A stretch of 64,000 bases of DNA from an uncultured bacterium (GTDB lineage: Bacteria; CSSED10-310; CALFER01), in contig CALFER010000038.1 of the NCBI GenBank assembly GCA_937951895.1, positions 67,029-131,028 of the forward strand, in the 5' to 3' direction. Of the stretch, positions 9,186-18,012 are shown piece by piece; the first letter of the stretch is position 1; the number at the start of each line of letters is the position of its first letter. The notes under the pieces are model-generated. The model did no database searches. It was not told the origin of the DNA and saw nothing but the letters and a program-made list of their open reading frames with translations. A program made the translations under genes and the position numbers.

Positions 9186-9611
9186 CTATTGATTCTTTTC
9201 GCTCACGCCACTGGTCGGTTTACAATGGTCGCACGCGATAAAATTCTGAGAAAGAGCCTCCTCATTGCTCTGGAACCAGATGATCTTTTCGGGTGGGATC
9301 GCCATCTTTCCCTGCGGGTTGTAGATCTGTTCGCAGGATATCCGGTGGAACTTGCGGTTTTCCTTGTCGCCGACGAATTTACCAGGCAGCGGTGTGGATT
9401 CTCCCTGGAACACGACGGTTCCCTGCTCCTGCTGTGACATCTCATCCGTCCACCAGTCCGGTTTGATATTCGAAATATTGGTGATGTGGTTTTCGTCCTG
9501 CCAGATGAAGACTTCAGCCAGCAACACGGAGGTCATGAACAGAGCCGAGCAGATGCCGAACATGAGCAGAAATCGCTTTGAGATGACAGCTTTTCCCGGC
9601 CTTGCGGTCAT
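9186..9611 (-). CDS. Exported protein with DUF4124-like strand and Ada-type zinc site
   Basis: 141 aa. Start at 9611 is fixed by an ATGA overlap with the stop of the upstream mglA-like gene; the longer ATG at 9716 lies inside that gene. After a basic stretch and a signal/anchor helix (FLLMFGICSALFMTSVLLA) comes FIWQDENHITNISNIKPDW, like the DUF4124 envelope motif. The C-terminal half resembles the small zinc-binding module shared with the Ada N terminus: KFHRISCEQI ... WFQSNEEALSQNFIACDHCKP, giving His/Cys and C-x2-C ligands. Family function in the envelope is unknown. Translational coupling suggests it acts with the GTPase or at the same site. Confidence 0.7.
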   Translation of the reverse strand: MTARPGKAVISKRFLLMFGICSALFMTSVLLAEVFIWQDENHITNISNIKPDWWTDEMSQQEQGTVVFQGESTPLPGKFVGDKENRKFHRISCEQIYNPQGKMAIPPEKIIWFQSNEEALSQNFIACDHCKPTSGVSEKNQ

Positions 9612-10795
9612 GGTTTTTTCTTGGTTTTCCCGAGCAGGAAATCTTCGAGTGCCTTGGTAGCCAGTTTCTCGGCACGGGATTCCTGTCGCTTTTCCAGTTC
9701 GGAGACCAGCACGCATTCGATTTCGAGTTTGAGATTCAGGTTGATGTGCGAGACGTCGTCGTCTTTTGAGACTTTGATCGGGATACGAATTTTCTGAACG
9801 ACATCCTTGTCGATGACATGACCTTCGGCTTCGGTTCCCGGCCGGGTGCCCACCGGTATGGAGACAGCCGGGGCGGAAGCATGGATCGTGACCTTCTGTT
9901 CCGGAACCGGCCGGGGTGGTGCGACCGGAGCGGCAACGGGTTCTTCATCGAACGGAATGGAGTCGTCTTCTTCGAGACCCGGAGGGGGTGGAGCAAGTTC
10001 GACTTCCGGTTCCGGGACTTGACGGGGCGGAACCTGTGGAGGGGTGGTCTTCTCCGGAGTGGGTCGCGATGCGACCGGAGGAACGATTCGGGGCGGTTCA
10101 GGTGCGGGAACAACCGGTTTGGCTACCTGAGCGACGTCACCTCCAAGCGCCCGAAAGAGCTCCTCTTCGAACAGTTTCATTTCGGGTGAATCTTCCGCCA
10201 GATCCTCTCCGGCTTTCTTTCTGAGATGTCTGAGTGTCAGTTTGGCGATCCCGGCAAGAGATTCCATGACACCGGCACCGGACATGGCGACGGATTCATA
10301 GAATGGGACATCCATGAAATTGAGATGCCGGTTGAGGACGTTGACCGGGAGAATGCCAGGGAGATCGCGTTTGTTGTATTGGATGACCCAGGGGATTTTG
10401 CGGAGTGAGAGTTTTTGTTCGTTGAGATTTTCCTGGAGGTTTTCGAGGCTTTCGATATTGGCATCGAGCATGGGTTCCTGGGAATCCGCAACGAAGACGA
10501 TCCCATCGACGCCTTTGAGCACGAGTTTTCGTGTGGAGTTATAGAAGACCTGGCCCGGGACCGTATACAACTGGATACGCGTGGTGAAATCGCCAACCTT
10601 GCCGAGACTCAGGGGCAGCAGATCGAAGAAAAGCGTTCGATCCGTTTCGGTCGCCAAAGAAACCATCTCTCCGCGCCGAGCCTGCGGCATTTGATTGAAA
10701 ATCCACTTGAGGTTTGTCGTTTTGCCGCAGAGACCCGGGCCGTAATACACGATCTTTGCCGACATTTCCATCGATGCGTAGTTGAAAAATACCAT
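9608..10795 (-). CDS. mglA: MglA-like small Ras-family GTPase with Pro-rich C-terminal extension
   Basis: 395 aa, twice the usual MglA length of ~195. The G domain (1-195) shows P-loop GPGLCGKTTN, switch region ETDRTLFFDLLP, TVPGQVFYN in place of DxxG as in MglA, and NKRDLP as the base-specifying motif. MglA switches cell polarity and motility in myxobacteria and is widespread in other phyla. Residues ~220-320 are Pro/Val-rich and disordered-looking; ~320-395 form a predicted domain (VIDKDVVQKIRIPIKVSKDD...) ending in a basic KTKKKP tail. No mglB/roadblock gene lies nearby. AAGGAG precedes the ATG. It heads a three-gene operon. Confidence 0.88.
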   Translation of the reverse strand: MVFFNYASMEMSAKIVYYGPGLCGKTTNLKWIFNQMPQARRGEMVSLATETDRTLFFDLLPLSLGKVGDFTTRIQLYTVPGQVFYNSTRKLVLKGVDGIVFVADSQEPMLDANIESLENLQENLNEQKLSLRKIPWVIQYNKRDLPGILPVNVLNRHLNFMDVPFYESVAMSGAGVMESLAGIAKLTLRHLRKKAGEDLAEDSPEMKLFEEELFRALGGDVAQVAKPVVPAPEPPRIVPPVASRPTPEKTTPPQVPPRQVPEPEVELAPPPPGLEEDDSIPFDEEPVAAPVAPPRPVPEQKVTIHASAPAVSIPVGTRPGTEAEGHVIDKDVVQKIRIPIKVSKDDDVSHINLNLKLEIECVLVSELEKRQESRAEKLATKALEDFLLGKTKKKP

Positions 10796-10833
10796 ATGGG
10801 CCCGATCTCCTTTGAAGAACGCTGCAAGGTTCC

Positions 10834-10863
10834 TATATATCTCAAGCTACGTCATTTTTGCAA
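10834..10863 (-). promoter_or_regulatory. Promoter of the mglA-like operon
   Basis: Minus strand TTGCAA (10863-10858), 18 bp, TATATA (10839-10834), about 40 nt before the ATG. The rest of the 300-nt divergent gap (10796-11095) holds the opposite promoter and no convincing gene. Confidence 0.5.
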
Positions 10864-10997
10864 GCCATCATTAGGCGACTATACAGGAGTCATGCCGATT
10901 CGTCAAGCGGGCAATTCGGCATCCGGCAGCCTGTTGTCAACCTGCGAAAATGCGTTTCCGAACTCTTGAGAAGCAAGCGTTTCCAATCCGCGACGGA

Positions 10998-11027
10998 TTG
11001 ACAAAAACACGGATTCCATGATAGAAT
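10998..11027 (+). promoter_or_regulatory. Promoter of the lamin-tail-domain gene
   Basis: TTGACA (10998-11003), 18 bp, TAGAAT (11022-11027), giving a ~60 nt leader before the ATG at 11096, with GAGGAGG 7 nt before that ATG. Confidence 0.65.
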
Positions 11028-11095
11028 ATTTTCTCGTTGCAGTGCACGATTCAAACCCATGTCCCATTGGTCGGTCCGCTCGAGGAGGTTTGGTC

Positions 11096-13891
11096 ATGGA
11101 TTCTTTTCGCTTCTTCATTCCCAGAGTGTGTTCTGCCCTGGTGCCGATCGTCGTCCTCCTGATCGCTTCACCCGCCATCGCTCAGATCGCCATCAACGAA
11201 GTCCTGTACGACCCGTCAGGCTCCGATACAGGATCAGAATACGTCGAAATCGTCAATACCTCCCCTTCCGCGATCGATATCACCGGCTTCGAACTCAAGC
11301 TGGCCGACAGCAACTACTTCACCTTTCCTGCTTTTTCCATCCCCGGAAACGGCCGGATCCTCGTTCATAACAATCTCGACGGCACGCACACTCCCACCGA
11401 GTTTTTCACGGGACCGCTCACAAACATGGGCAACACATCCGGCAGCGTCGCCTTGTTTTCCGGAGTGCATGCGACGACCAACATCGTCGATTTCATGCAG
11501 TACGGCACTTCCGGTCAGCAGTGGGAAAGCGCCGCCGTCGCGGCCACGATCTGGACGTCCGGCGATGCCATCGCGGATGCACCCGAAGGATTCTCGGTCA
11601 ATCTGTACCCGGATTCCGTCGACACGAACTCGAGTTCCGACTGGTCGCAGTGCACACCCAGTCCCCTCGACCCCAACTGCGCACCTCCGACGGCGACACC
11701 GACGGCTCCACCCACCGCCACCCTGACCGCCACTCCCACATCGACCGAACCACCGTCACCGTCGGCAACACCGACCGTGACATCGACCGGAAATCCTCCC
11801 ACACACACACCGACGCCCATTCCTTCTTCAACGTCCACGCCCACACTCTCCCCCAGCCCGACCCGAACCGCGACACCCTCCCCGACACGGACGCCGACAC
11901 CGACAAGAACCCCGACACCCACAGGAACCTCCCCGCCCACCCCGACTCCAACCTCGCCCCCTGTCGAATTTCCGGTTTCCATCAATGAAGTTTTTTATGA
12001 CCCGGCCGGCACCGATACGGGTCTCGAGTGGATCGAACTGATCAATACAGGCGCGCTGCCTGTCGATCTGACCGGATACGAACTGAAACCGGACGGAGCT
12101 CCTTACTATGTTTTCCCGTCGTTCATCCTCGGATCCGGATCGCGAGTCGCCGTTCATATCAATCTGTCGGGAACGGATACGGAATCCGAGTTATTCACAG
12201 GTCCATCTTCGAACATGGGTAATACAGCCGGCAGCATCGTGCTGTTCACAGGTTCGGTTCATTCCGCCGACACGATCCGGGATTTCATGCAGTATGGGGC
12301 AGGCGGGCAGAGTTGGGAGAGCACGGCGGTGAGTGCCGGTATCTGGACGGCGGGCGATACCGCCGCGGATATCGAGGAAGGTCTCTCCTTGAATTTGGAT
12401 CCGGACGGAAACGATACCGACAGCGCGTCGGATTGGTACGGTTGTGCACCGACACTGCTGACGGTGAACTGTGAATCATCCCCCCCGACATTCACTCCGA
12501 CCACAGGACCGGGATCGCCGACCACGACGCCTCCCCCTTCGCCAACCTCGACCCCCAGCCTTCGTCTCGGCGTCGTCATCAACGAACTGTTCCCCGACCC
12601 GACAGGCAGCGATACCGGTTTTGAATTTGTCGAGCTTTACAACAACAGTTCCACGCCGGTCAATCTGACCGGATACGATCTCAAAGCAGATGATGCCGCC
12701 TACTATACCTTCCCGGAATTCACGCTCGATCCGGATTCCTATGTCACGATTCACATCAACACGTCCGGGACGGACACCGAGACCGATCTGTACACCGGGG
12801 CATCCTCGAACATGGGCAATACGACAGGATTCATCGCCCTGTTCAATTCGACCACGCATGGCTCATCCACTCTCATCGATTACATCGAGTATGGTGCCGG
12901 TGGTCAGACATGGGAATCGAGTGCGGTTTCGGCCGGCATCTGGACGGAGGGCGATTTCGCCCAGGCAGCCGTCGAAGGGGAATCGATCAACCTTTGTCCG
13001 AACGGCCACGATGTCAATCTCGGATCAAACTGGCTGACCGATCTTCCGACGGCCGGGAACGCCAATACATGCTCAGCGCCGCCCCCCTCACCCACAGCCA
13101 CACCGACCACGGGACCAACCTCGACACCAACGATCACACCGACGCCGCATCCGACGGTCGAACCGGTCATTCAGATGGCCGGCTTCGGATCGACCCATTA
13201 CCGGATCGCCACAGGCGGTCGCATCCAGTTCATTGCATGGATCACTGATCCGGATCAGAACGTGGATGCAGTCGAGGTGTCCTATGCCGGATTACCGCTG
13301 TTCGAGTTAGAGGATGATGGCCAGCATGGGGATTTCGGGGCGGGTGATGGTCTGTACGGCTATCAGTTGGAACTTTCACCGGCAGGATATGCTCCGGCAG
13401 GAACACCTCTCCGGCTGCTTTTCCGGATCGTCGCATCCGACCGGGACGGGTACGACAGCGTGCCCTGGCCGCTTCTTTCAGTCTCAGGCGGATCAGGGGG
13501 ATTCGAGTCACCGGACATTCCATCCTGGTGGCTCAGCGCGTCCACACGGGCACCGGCGGCGCAAGCGGACGCACCGGACATTTTCATGGCGGGATACCTG
13601 GATTCGCGTGTTTCGGCCGCGAGCGGCGGGACGCTGAAAATCGTCGCGGTGACCCAGGGGATTCATCCTGTCTCGTCGGTCGAGATCTTCATCAACGGGA
13701 TCGCGACGGGAGTGTTTTTGCGGGACGACGGTATGAATGACGATTTCTCTCCCGGAGACGGTGTCTTCGGTTTGAGAATCCCTCTCTCGCCCGGCAGCCT
13801 GCCCGCCGGCGATTATCTGATCCAACTGCAGGCCGTCGATGTGACAGGCACTGCCAGTGATCTCTGGCCCTATCTGACAACCGGCGACTGA
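11096..13891 (+). CDS. Secreted protein with three lamin-tail domains and two C-terminal beta domains
   Basis: 931 aa. Start at 11096 chosen for its RBS and signal peptide (VPIVVLLIASPAIAQ). Three homologous lamin-tail (LTD) domains begin at INEVLYDPSGSDTG, INEVFYDPAGTDTG and INELFPDPTGSDTG, each ~165 residues. They are joined by low-complexity Thr/Pro linkers (dense PTPT-type repeats, nt ~11680-11965, shorter at ~12480 and ~13080). The last ~230 residues hold two copies of another domain marked by DDGxxxDFxxGDGxxG. LTD domains in bacteria occur on surface or secreted proteins and nucleases; no nuclease motif is visible. Likely a cell-surface or extracellular adhesive protein. Confidence 0.9.
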   Translation: MDSFRFFIPRVCSALVPIVVLLIASPAIAQIAINEVLYDPSGSDTGSEYVEIVNTSPSAIDITGFELKLADSNYFTFPAFSIPGNGRILVHNNLDGTHTPTEFFTGPLTNMGNTSGSVALFSGVHATTNIVDFMQYGTSGQQWESAAVAATIWTSGDAIADAPEGFSVNLYPDSVDTNSSSDWSQCTPSPLDPNCAPPTATPTAPPTATLTATPTSTEPPSPSATPTVTSTGNPPTHTPTPIPSSTSTPTLSPSPTRTATPSPTRTPTPTRTPTPTGTSPPTPTPTSPPVEFPVSINEVFYDPAGTDTGLEWIELINTGALPVDLTGYELKPDGAPYYVFPSFILGSGSRVAVHINLSGTDTESELFTGPSSNMGNTAGSIVLFTGSVHSADTIRDFMQYGAGGQSWESTAVSAGIWTAGDTAADIEEGLSLNLDPDGNDTDSASDWYGCAPTLLTVNCESSPPTFTPTTGPGSPTTTPPPSPTSTPSLRLGVVINELFPDPTGSDTGFEFVELYNNSSTPVNLTGYDLKADDAAYYTFPEFTLDPDSYVTIHINTSGTDTETDLYTGASSNMGNTTGFIALFNSTTHGSSTLIDYIEYGAGGQTWESSAVSAGIWTEGDFAQAAVEGESINLCPNGHDVNLGSNWLTDLPTAGNANTCSAPPPSPTATPTTGPTSTPTITPTPHPTVEPVIQMAGFGSTHYRIATGGRIQFIAWITDPDQNVDAVEVSYAGLPLFELEDDGQHGDFGAGDGLYGYQLELSPAGYAPAGTPLRLLFRIVASDRDGYDSVPWPLLSVSGGSGGFESPDIPSWWLSASTRAPAAQADAPDIFMAGYLDSRVSAASGGTLKIVAVTQGIHPVSSVEIFINGIATGVFLRDDGMNDDFSPGDGVFGLRIPLSPGSLPAGDYLIQLQAVDVTGTASDLWPYLTTGD

Positions 13892-13917
13892 TTCGATTCG
13901 CCCGGACCAGGAGACAT

Positions 13918-14223
13918 ATGATTTGCGAATTCACCGTTTCACCGATGGGATCTTCTGTATCTCTGAGCGCTCAGATTGCGACAATCATCGATCGGATCGA
14001 CCGCAGTGGGCTTCCCTACCAGACACATGCGATGGGGACGATCGTCGAGGGTTCCTGGGATGACATCATGGCGTTGATCCGCCAGTGCCACGAACTGATT
14101 CTCGAGAACAACGAACGGGTCACGACGAGTATCCGAATCGACGACAGGAAGGGTTGTTCGGGACGACTCCAGGGGAAGATCGATTCCGTCGAACACCGAC
14201 TTGGACGAAAGATCAGACGCTGA
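13918..14223 (+). CDS. MTH1187-family thiamine-binding protein (DUF77)
   Basis: 101 aa, normal length for the family. Recognisable features are the N-terminal FTVSPMGSSVSLSAQIATII strand-helix, the central YQTHAMGTIVEGSWDDIMALI and the C-terminal RVTTSIRIDDRKG. These small ferredoxin-like-fold proteins bind thiamine or related HMP compounds. RBS AGGAG ends 5 nt before the ATG. Its stop overlaps the next start (TGATG at 14221-14225), so it is translationally coupled to the FAD oxidoreductase. Confidence 0.85.
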   Translation: MICEFTVSPMGSSVSLSAQIATIIDRIDRSGLPYQTHAMGTIVEGSWDDIMALIRQCHELILENNERVTTSIRIDDRKGCSGRLQGKIDSVEHRLGRKIRR

Positions 14224-17162
14224 TGTTCAAACCGAGTCACAGGCTGGAAAAGAAGCTGCTTCGAGCGTTCAAGGCACGAATCAAGGGAGATGCGCATTTC
14301 GATCCCTACACGTTAACCCAGTATTCGACCGCCGCCTGCAATTATCGCATCCGTCCGTTTGGTGTGGTCATGCCGAAGGATGGAGACGATGTTGCTGCAA
14401 TTGTCGCCATTGCCCATGATTACGGGATTCCGATCACGGCGCGAGGCGCAGGAGTCGGTCTCACCGGATCCGCTCTCGGGCAGGGGTTGATTGTCGATTT
14501 TTCGCGATATATGCATCGAATTCTTTCGATCGATGCCGATCACCACCGCATCATCGTCGAACCCGGAATCGTGTTGAACGATCTGCAACGGGCCGTCAGC
14601 CGTCATGGTCTGTATTTCCCGCCCGATCCATCGAGTCATCAGTATTGCACAATCGGCGGAATGGTCGCGAACAACGCAGCAGGTGCGCACTCGCTGAAAT
14701 ACGGATCGACCCGTCAGCACATCGAATCCCTGACAGCGGTTCTGGCGTCCGGACGCGAGTACCGGATCTCCCGGGACATGAAGGAAACCGTCGGCTCAGA
14801 CAGCGAACTCGACCGGTTGATTCCGAGCATCCGGGAGATTCTGACCCGGCATGATCAAGACCTGATCACGCACCTTCCCCAGACGACAAAAAATGCGAGT
14901 GGGTATCTGATCGGTGATGTGCTGCACCCGGACGGCGGATTGGACCTGGCCGGGCTGCTCGCGGCATCCGAAGGCACACTGGCGTTGTATACGGGAATCG
15001 AGCTGAGACTCAGCCCCAAACCCCTGTACGACGGTCTCTGCCTCCTTTTTTTCAATTCTCTGGAAGCCGCCTGCCAGTCGGTTCTCGACGTCCGCCCCTT
15101 GCAGCCCAGCATGCTGGAAATCATGGAAGACACCTTCATCCGGCTTGTCAGAAAAAGCGCGTTCGAGGTGGGCGTTCCATTCCCTCAGAATCTCAAAGCC
15201 ATGTTGCTCGTGGAGTTCGACGGAGATGATCCGGATCGGATCTCGGAGCAACTCGACACTCTCGAACGCATGTTCTGCGGCCCGGGAAAACCGGCAATCA
15301 GTTCGAGGCGGGCGACCCATGGGGACGAAAAAGAGAAGTTGCTGAAGGTTCGGAATGCCGCAAGCCCGATTCTGAATCGGACACCGTATCCGCTCAAACC
15401 GATCCGTTTCATCGAAGATGGCACGGTGCCTGTCGAGCATCTTCCCGCTTACATTCCGGGGCTGCATGATATCTTCAGGAAAAACGACGTGACCGGTGTC
15501 ATTTTCGGGCATGCCGGAGACGGTAATATTCATGTGAATCCGTTTTTCGACATGAGCGACCCTGAGTTTGAACTCCGTATGGAGCGTATCGCGGCATCCG
15601 TCGCGGATCTCATCCTCGAGTTTCGAGGGAGTCTGAGTGGTGAACATGGGGATGGACTGCTGCGTACGCCCTATCTCAGGAAGATGATGGGGCCTGCGTA
15701 TGAGGCATTCATCGAGATAAAAAAGGCATTTGATCCGGATGGCATACTGAATCCCGGAAAAATCGTCGGGGCCGATGGTCAAACCATCACCGACAGCATG
15801 AAACTCCTCGAATCACGCTGCTATTCGACCGCTTTTTCGGATCTCACCCGGGAAACCGTCCTGGCTCATCTGTTCAGGTGCAGCGGCTGCGGTGCGTGCC
15901 GATCCTATTGTCCGGTGTTCCTGGCCACGCAGAACGAGCAGGCTTCACCACGCGCGAAAGTCAACCTGCTCCAGAAAATCCTTCTCGAGCCCCGAATAGA
16001 CAAGTATTGGGGAATCGGCCCGGATGAGAACGAAATTTTCAATTTATGTGTCGGCTGTGAGAATTGCCTGACGGAATGCCCTTCAGGTGTCGACGTGGCT
16101 TATCTCGTGCGTCAGGCCAAACACAATCACATTCGGAACTGGGGCATTCCGGTGCCGGAAAAGTGGATGGCGTCTACGCGGGCAATCGCAGCATCGGGTG
16201 CGGTGTTTCCGGATCTGACCAACCGTCTCCTTTCTTCGCCCCTGTTTCGCAGGACACTCGATGTTGTAGCCGGGATCGATGCCCGTCGAGGGCTTCCGGC
16301 ATTCGCTCAGCATCCGCTGGAAACAGTTCATTCCAGTTACCCCGATTCACCTCCGGCCAACGGTGGCCGGGTCGTATATTTCCCGGGTTGTTTCGCGATT
16401 TATAACGATCCGGAAGGGGAAGGCGCCGCCATTCTGTCGCTGATGATGCACCATGATGTTCTTCCGCTGATTCCGCGAACGGAGTGTTGCGGGATTGCGC
16501 GGATCGAGATCGGGGATATGGATGCGGTTCGCGGGGATGCGGTTCGAAACGTCGAAATTCTTTCCGAGTATGTGCAGGGCGGGTATCGAATCATCACGGG
16601 GTCGCCGAGTTGTGCGATGGCTTTGAAGCATCATTATCCCGAGATTTTGGATTCACCGGAATCCAGAGCGGTCGGTGACGCGGTTCGGGATCTGCACGAG
16701 TGGTTGGAGGATTTGATCCGGAACGGTCTCTTCGACATGTCGCTCAAGCCGTTGTCATACCGTGTTGCCGTTCATCAACCGTGCCACCTGCGCGCTCAGA
16801 AGATCGGTCGGTTACCCGGGAAACTGCTCAGAATGATACCCGGATTGGATCTGATCGATCTCTCTCCGCGCTGCTGCGGAATCTCAGGCACCTATGGGAT
16901 GAAATCGCATCGATTCGACATGTCGATGCGGATCGGGCAATCGCTTTTCATAGAAATCCGCCGAGCGGCACCGGATCTGGTTGTGAGTTCATGCGGAACG
17001 TGCAGACTCCAGATCGAGCAGGCGACGGGGATTCCGACCCTTCATCCTGCGGCATTGTTCGCAGAATCGCTGAACCTGATCGTTGTTCCCCGCAGACTCA
17101 GATTATTGTGCGGATCGGCGCACGACGGCGGGGTCACCGAGATGCGCATGGCGCGTGAATGA
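14223..17162 (+). CDS. FAD-linked oxidase fused to 4Fe-4S and CCG domains (GlcD/Dld-GlpC-like)
   Basis: 979 aa. The start at 14223 overlaps the preceding stop; an ATG at 14085 is inside that gene. Order: FAD-binding PCMH domain (about 35-215, with RGAGVGLTGSAL), FAD oxidase C-terminal domain (about 250-530, with GHAGDGNIHVNPFF and GEHGDG), two 4Fe-4S motifs (CSGCGACRSYC near 552 and CVGCENCLTEC near 608), then two CCG repeats (ECCGIAR; HQPCHL...RCCGISGTYG...SCGTC). Such fusions oxidise 2-hydroxyacids (lactate, glycolate, 2-hydroxyglutarate) and pass electrons through Fe-S centres to quinones or other carriers. The substrate cannot be told from sequence. Confidence 0.92.
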   Translation: MFKPSHRLEKKLLRAFKARIKGDAHFDPYTLTQYSTAACNYRIRPFGVVMPKDGDDVAAIVAIAHDYGIPITARGAGVGLTGSALGQGLIVDFSRYMHRILSIDADHHRIIVEPGIVLNDLQRAVSRHGLYFPPDPSSHQYCTIGGMVANNAAGAHSLKYGSTRQHIESLTAVLASGREYRISRDMKETVGSDSELDRLIPSIREILTRHDQDLITHLPQTTKNASGYLIGDVLHPDGGLDLAGLLAASEGTLALYTGIELRLSPKPLYDGLCLLFFNSLEAACQSVLDVRPLQPSMLEIMEDTFIRLVRKSAFEVGVPFPQNLKAMLLVEFDGDDPDRISEQLDTLERMFCGPGKPAISSRRATHGDEKEKLLKVRNAASPILNRTPYPLKPIRFIEDGTVPVEHLPAYIPGLHDIFRKNDVTGVIFGHAGDGNIHVNPFFDMSDPEFELRMERIAASVADLILEFRGSLSGEHGDGLLRTPYLRKMMGPAYEAFIEIKKAFDPDGILNPGKIVGADGQTITDSMKLLESRCYSTAFSDLTRETVLAHLFRCSGCGACRSYCPVFLATQNEQASPRAKVNLLQKILLEPRIDKYWGIGPDENEIFNLCVGCENCLTECPSGVDVAYLVRQAKHNHIRNWGIPVPEKWMASTRAIAASGAVFPDLTNRLLSSPLFRRTLDVVAGIDARRGLPAFAQHPLETVHSSYPDSPPANGGRVVYFPGCFAIYNDPEGEGAAILSLMMHHDVLPLIPRTECCGIARIEIGDMDAVRGDAVRNVEILSEYVQGGYRIITGSPSCAMALKHHYPEILDSPESRAVGDAVRDLHEWLEDLIRNGLFDMSLKPLSYRVAVHQPCHLRAQKIGRLPGKLLRMIPGLDLIDLSPRCCGISGTYGMKSHRFDMSMRIGQSLFIEIRRAAPDLVVSSCGTCRLQIEQATGIPTLHPAALFAESLNLIVVPRRLRLLCGSAHDGGVTEMRMARE

Positions 17163-17196
17163 TCCTTTTAAGCGATTATTGGCGGATTCCATCATC

Positions 17197-17225
17197 TTGC
17201 CGTTGTGCGAGGTCTGGTGTAGGAT
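17197..17225 (+). promoter_or_regulatory. Promoter of the FHA-DUF4388 gene
   Basis: TTGCCG (17197-17202), 17 bp, TAGGAT (17220-17225), between the FAD oxidase stop and the FHA start at 17259. Confidence 0.45.
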
Positions 17226-17258
17226 ACGCCTGATCGATTTCCTTGGGGGGATTTGATT

Positions 17259-17993
17259 GTGAGCCGAAAGGGAACGGAGACAAGTTTTTTTCTGGTCAGT
17301 CACCAGGCCAAGACCATTCGCTTGAACAAGCAGCAACCGACAACGATCGGAAGGGAAAAATACAACGACGTTGTGCTCAATGACCTGCTCGTGTCACGCC
17401 AACACGCCGTGATCCGATGGGAAAAAGATCATTTTCTCCTGAAAGACCTCAAAAGCCGCAACGGTACCTACCTCAACAATGATCGGATCGAACAGGAAAA
17501 GCTTCAGGACGGGGATCTGCTGAAGATCGGAGCATACGAGTTTTACGTCAGGGCCGCGACGCCGATGGATGTCGAGAAGCATTTATTGCAGGAACGGGTT
17601 CGGATGGCGAGTCAGGAGACGATGGTTGATGCGGATCTCGGAATCCGCTTCAGTGATTCTGGTTTCTCCGGTACACTCTCCAGCCTCGCTCTTCTGGAAG
17701 TCATTCAGACGTTGAATCAATGTCTGAAAACGGGTGTGCTTACGATTGTCGGAGATGCCGCGGTCGGGATGGGGCATGTCTATTTTGAGGATGGAGAAAT
17801 CGTCCATGCTCAGGTGGGGAACGAGGATGCCTTTTCGGCCCTGATGGTGTTGATGTATCTCACCGATGGACAATTCGAATTTCAGAATGATGTCCCCAGT
17901 CCCGTGAAGACGATCAATCAACCAACCATGGGTATTCTGCTCGAAGCCTGTCGCCGAAAAGACGAAGCGCACCGGGAAAACACCCGATCCTGA
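17259..17993 (+). CDS. FHA domain plus DUF4388 (PATAN-like) regulatory protein
   Basis: 244 aa from a GTG at 17259; a TTG at 17253 is in frame but too close to the GGGGGG RBS (17245-17250). The FHA domain (about 28-95) has GREKYNDVVL, SRQHAVI and SRNGTYLN, the phosphothreonine-binding residues. From about 128 a DUF4388 domain follows (GTLSSLALLEVIQTL...GHVYFEDGEIVHAQVG...GQFEF). FHA reads Ser/Thr kinase output, and DUF4388 is common in motility and signalling proteins. The TPR-kinase converges on it 19 nt away, so it may be a phospho-reader for one of the two kinases in this window. Confidence 0.9.
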   Translation: MSRKGTETSFFLVSHQAKTIRLNKQQPTTIGREKYNDVVLNDLLVSRQHAVIRWEKDHFLLKDLKSRNGTYLNNDRIEQEKLQDGDLLKIGAYEFYVRAATPMDVEKHLLQERVRMASQETMVDADLGIRFSDSGFSGTLSSLALLEVIQTLNQCLKTGVLTIVGDAAVGMGHVYFEDGEIVHAQVGNEDAFSALMVLMYLTDGQFEFQNDVPSPVKTINQPTMGILLEACRRKDEAHRENTRS

Positions 17994-18012
17994 ACCACAT
18001 GTAATCCGGGTA

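Noticed and set aside
11680..11970. Short repeats that could be mistaken for CRISPR
   Set aside because: They are in-frame Thr/Pro codon repeats of the LTD protein linker with no regular spacer structure.
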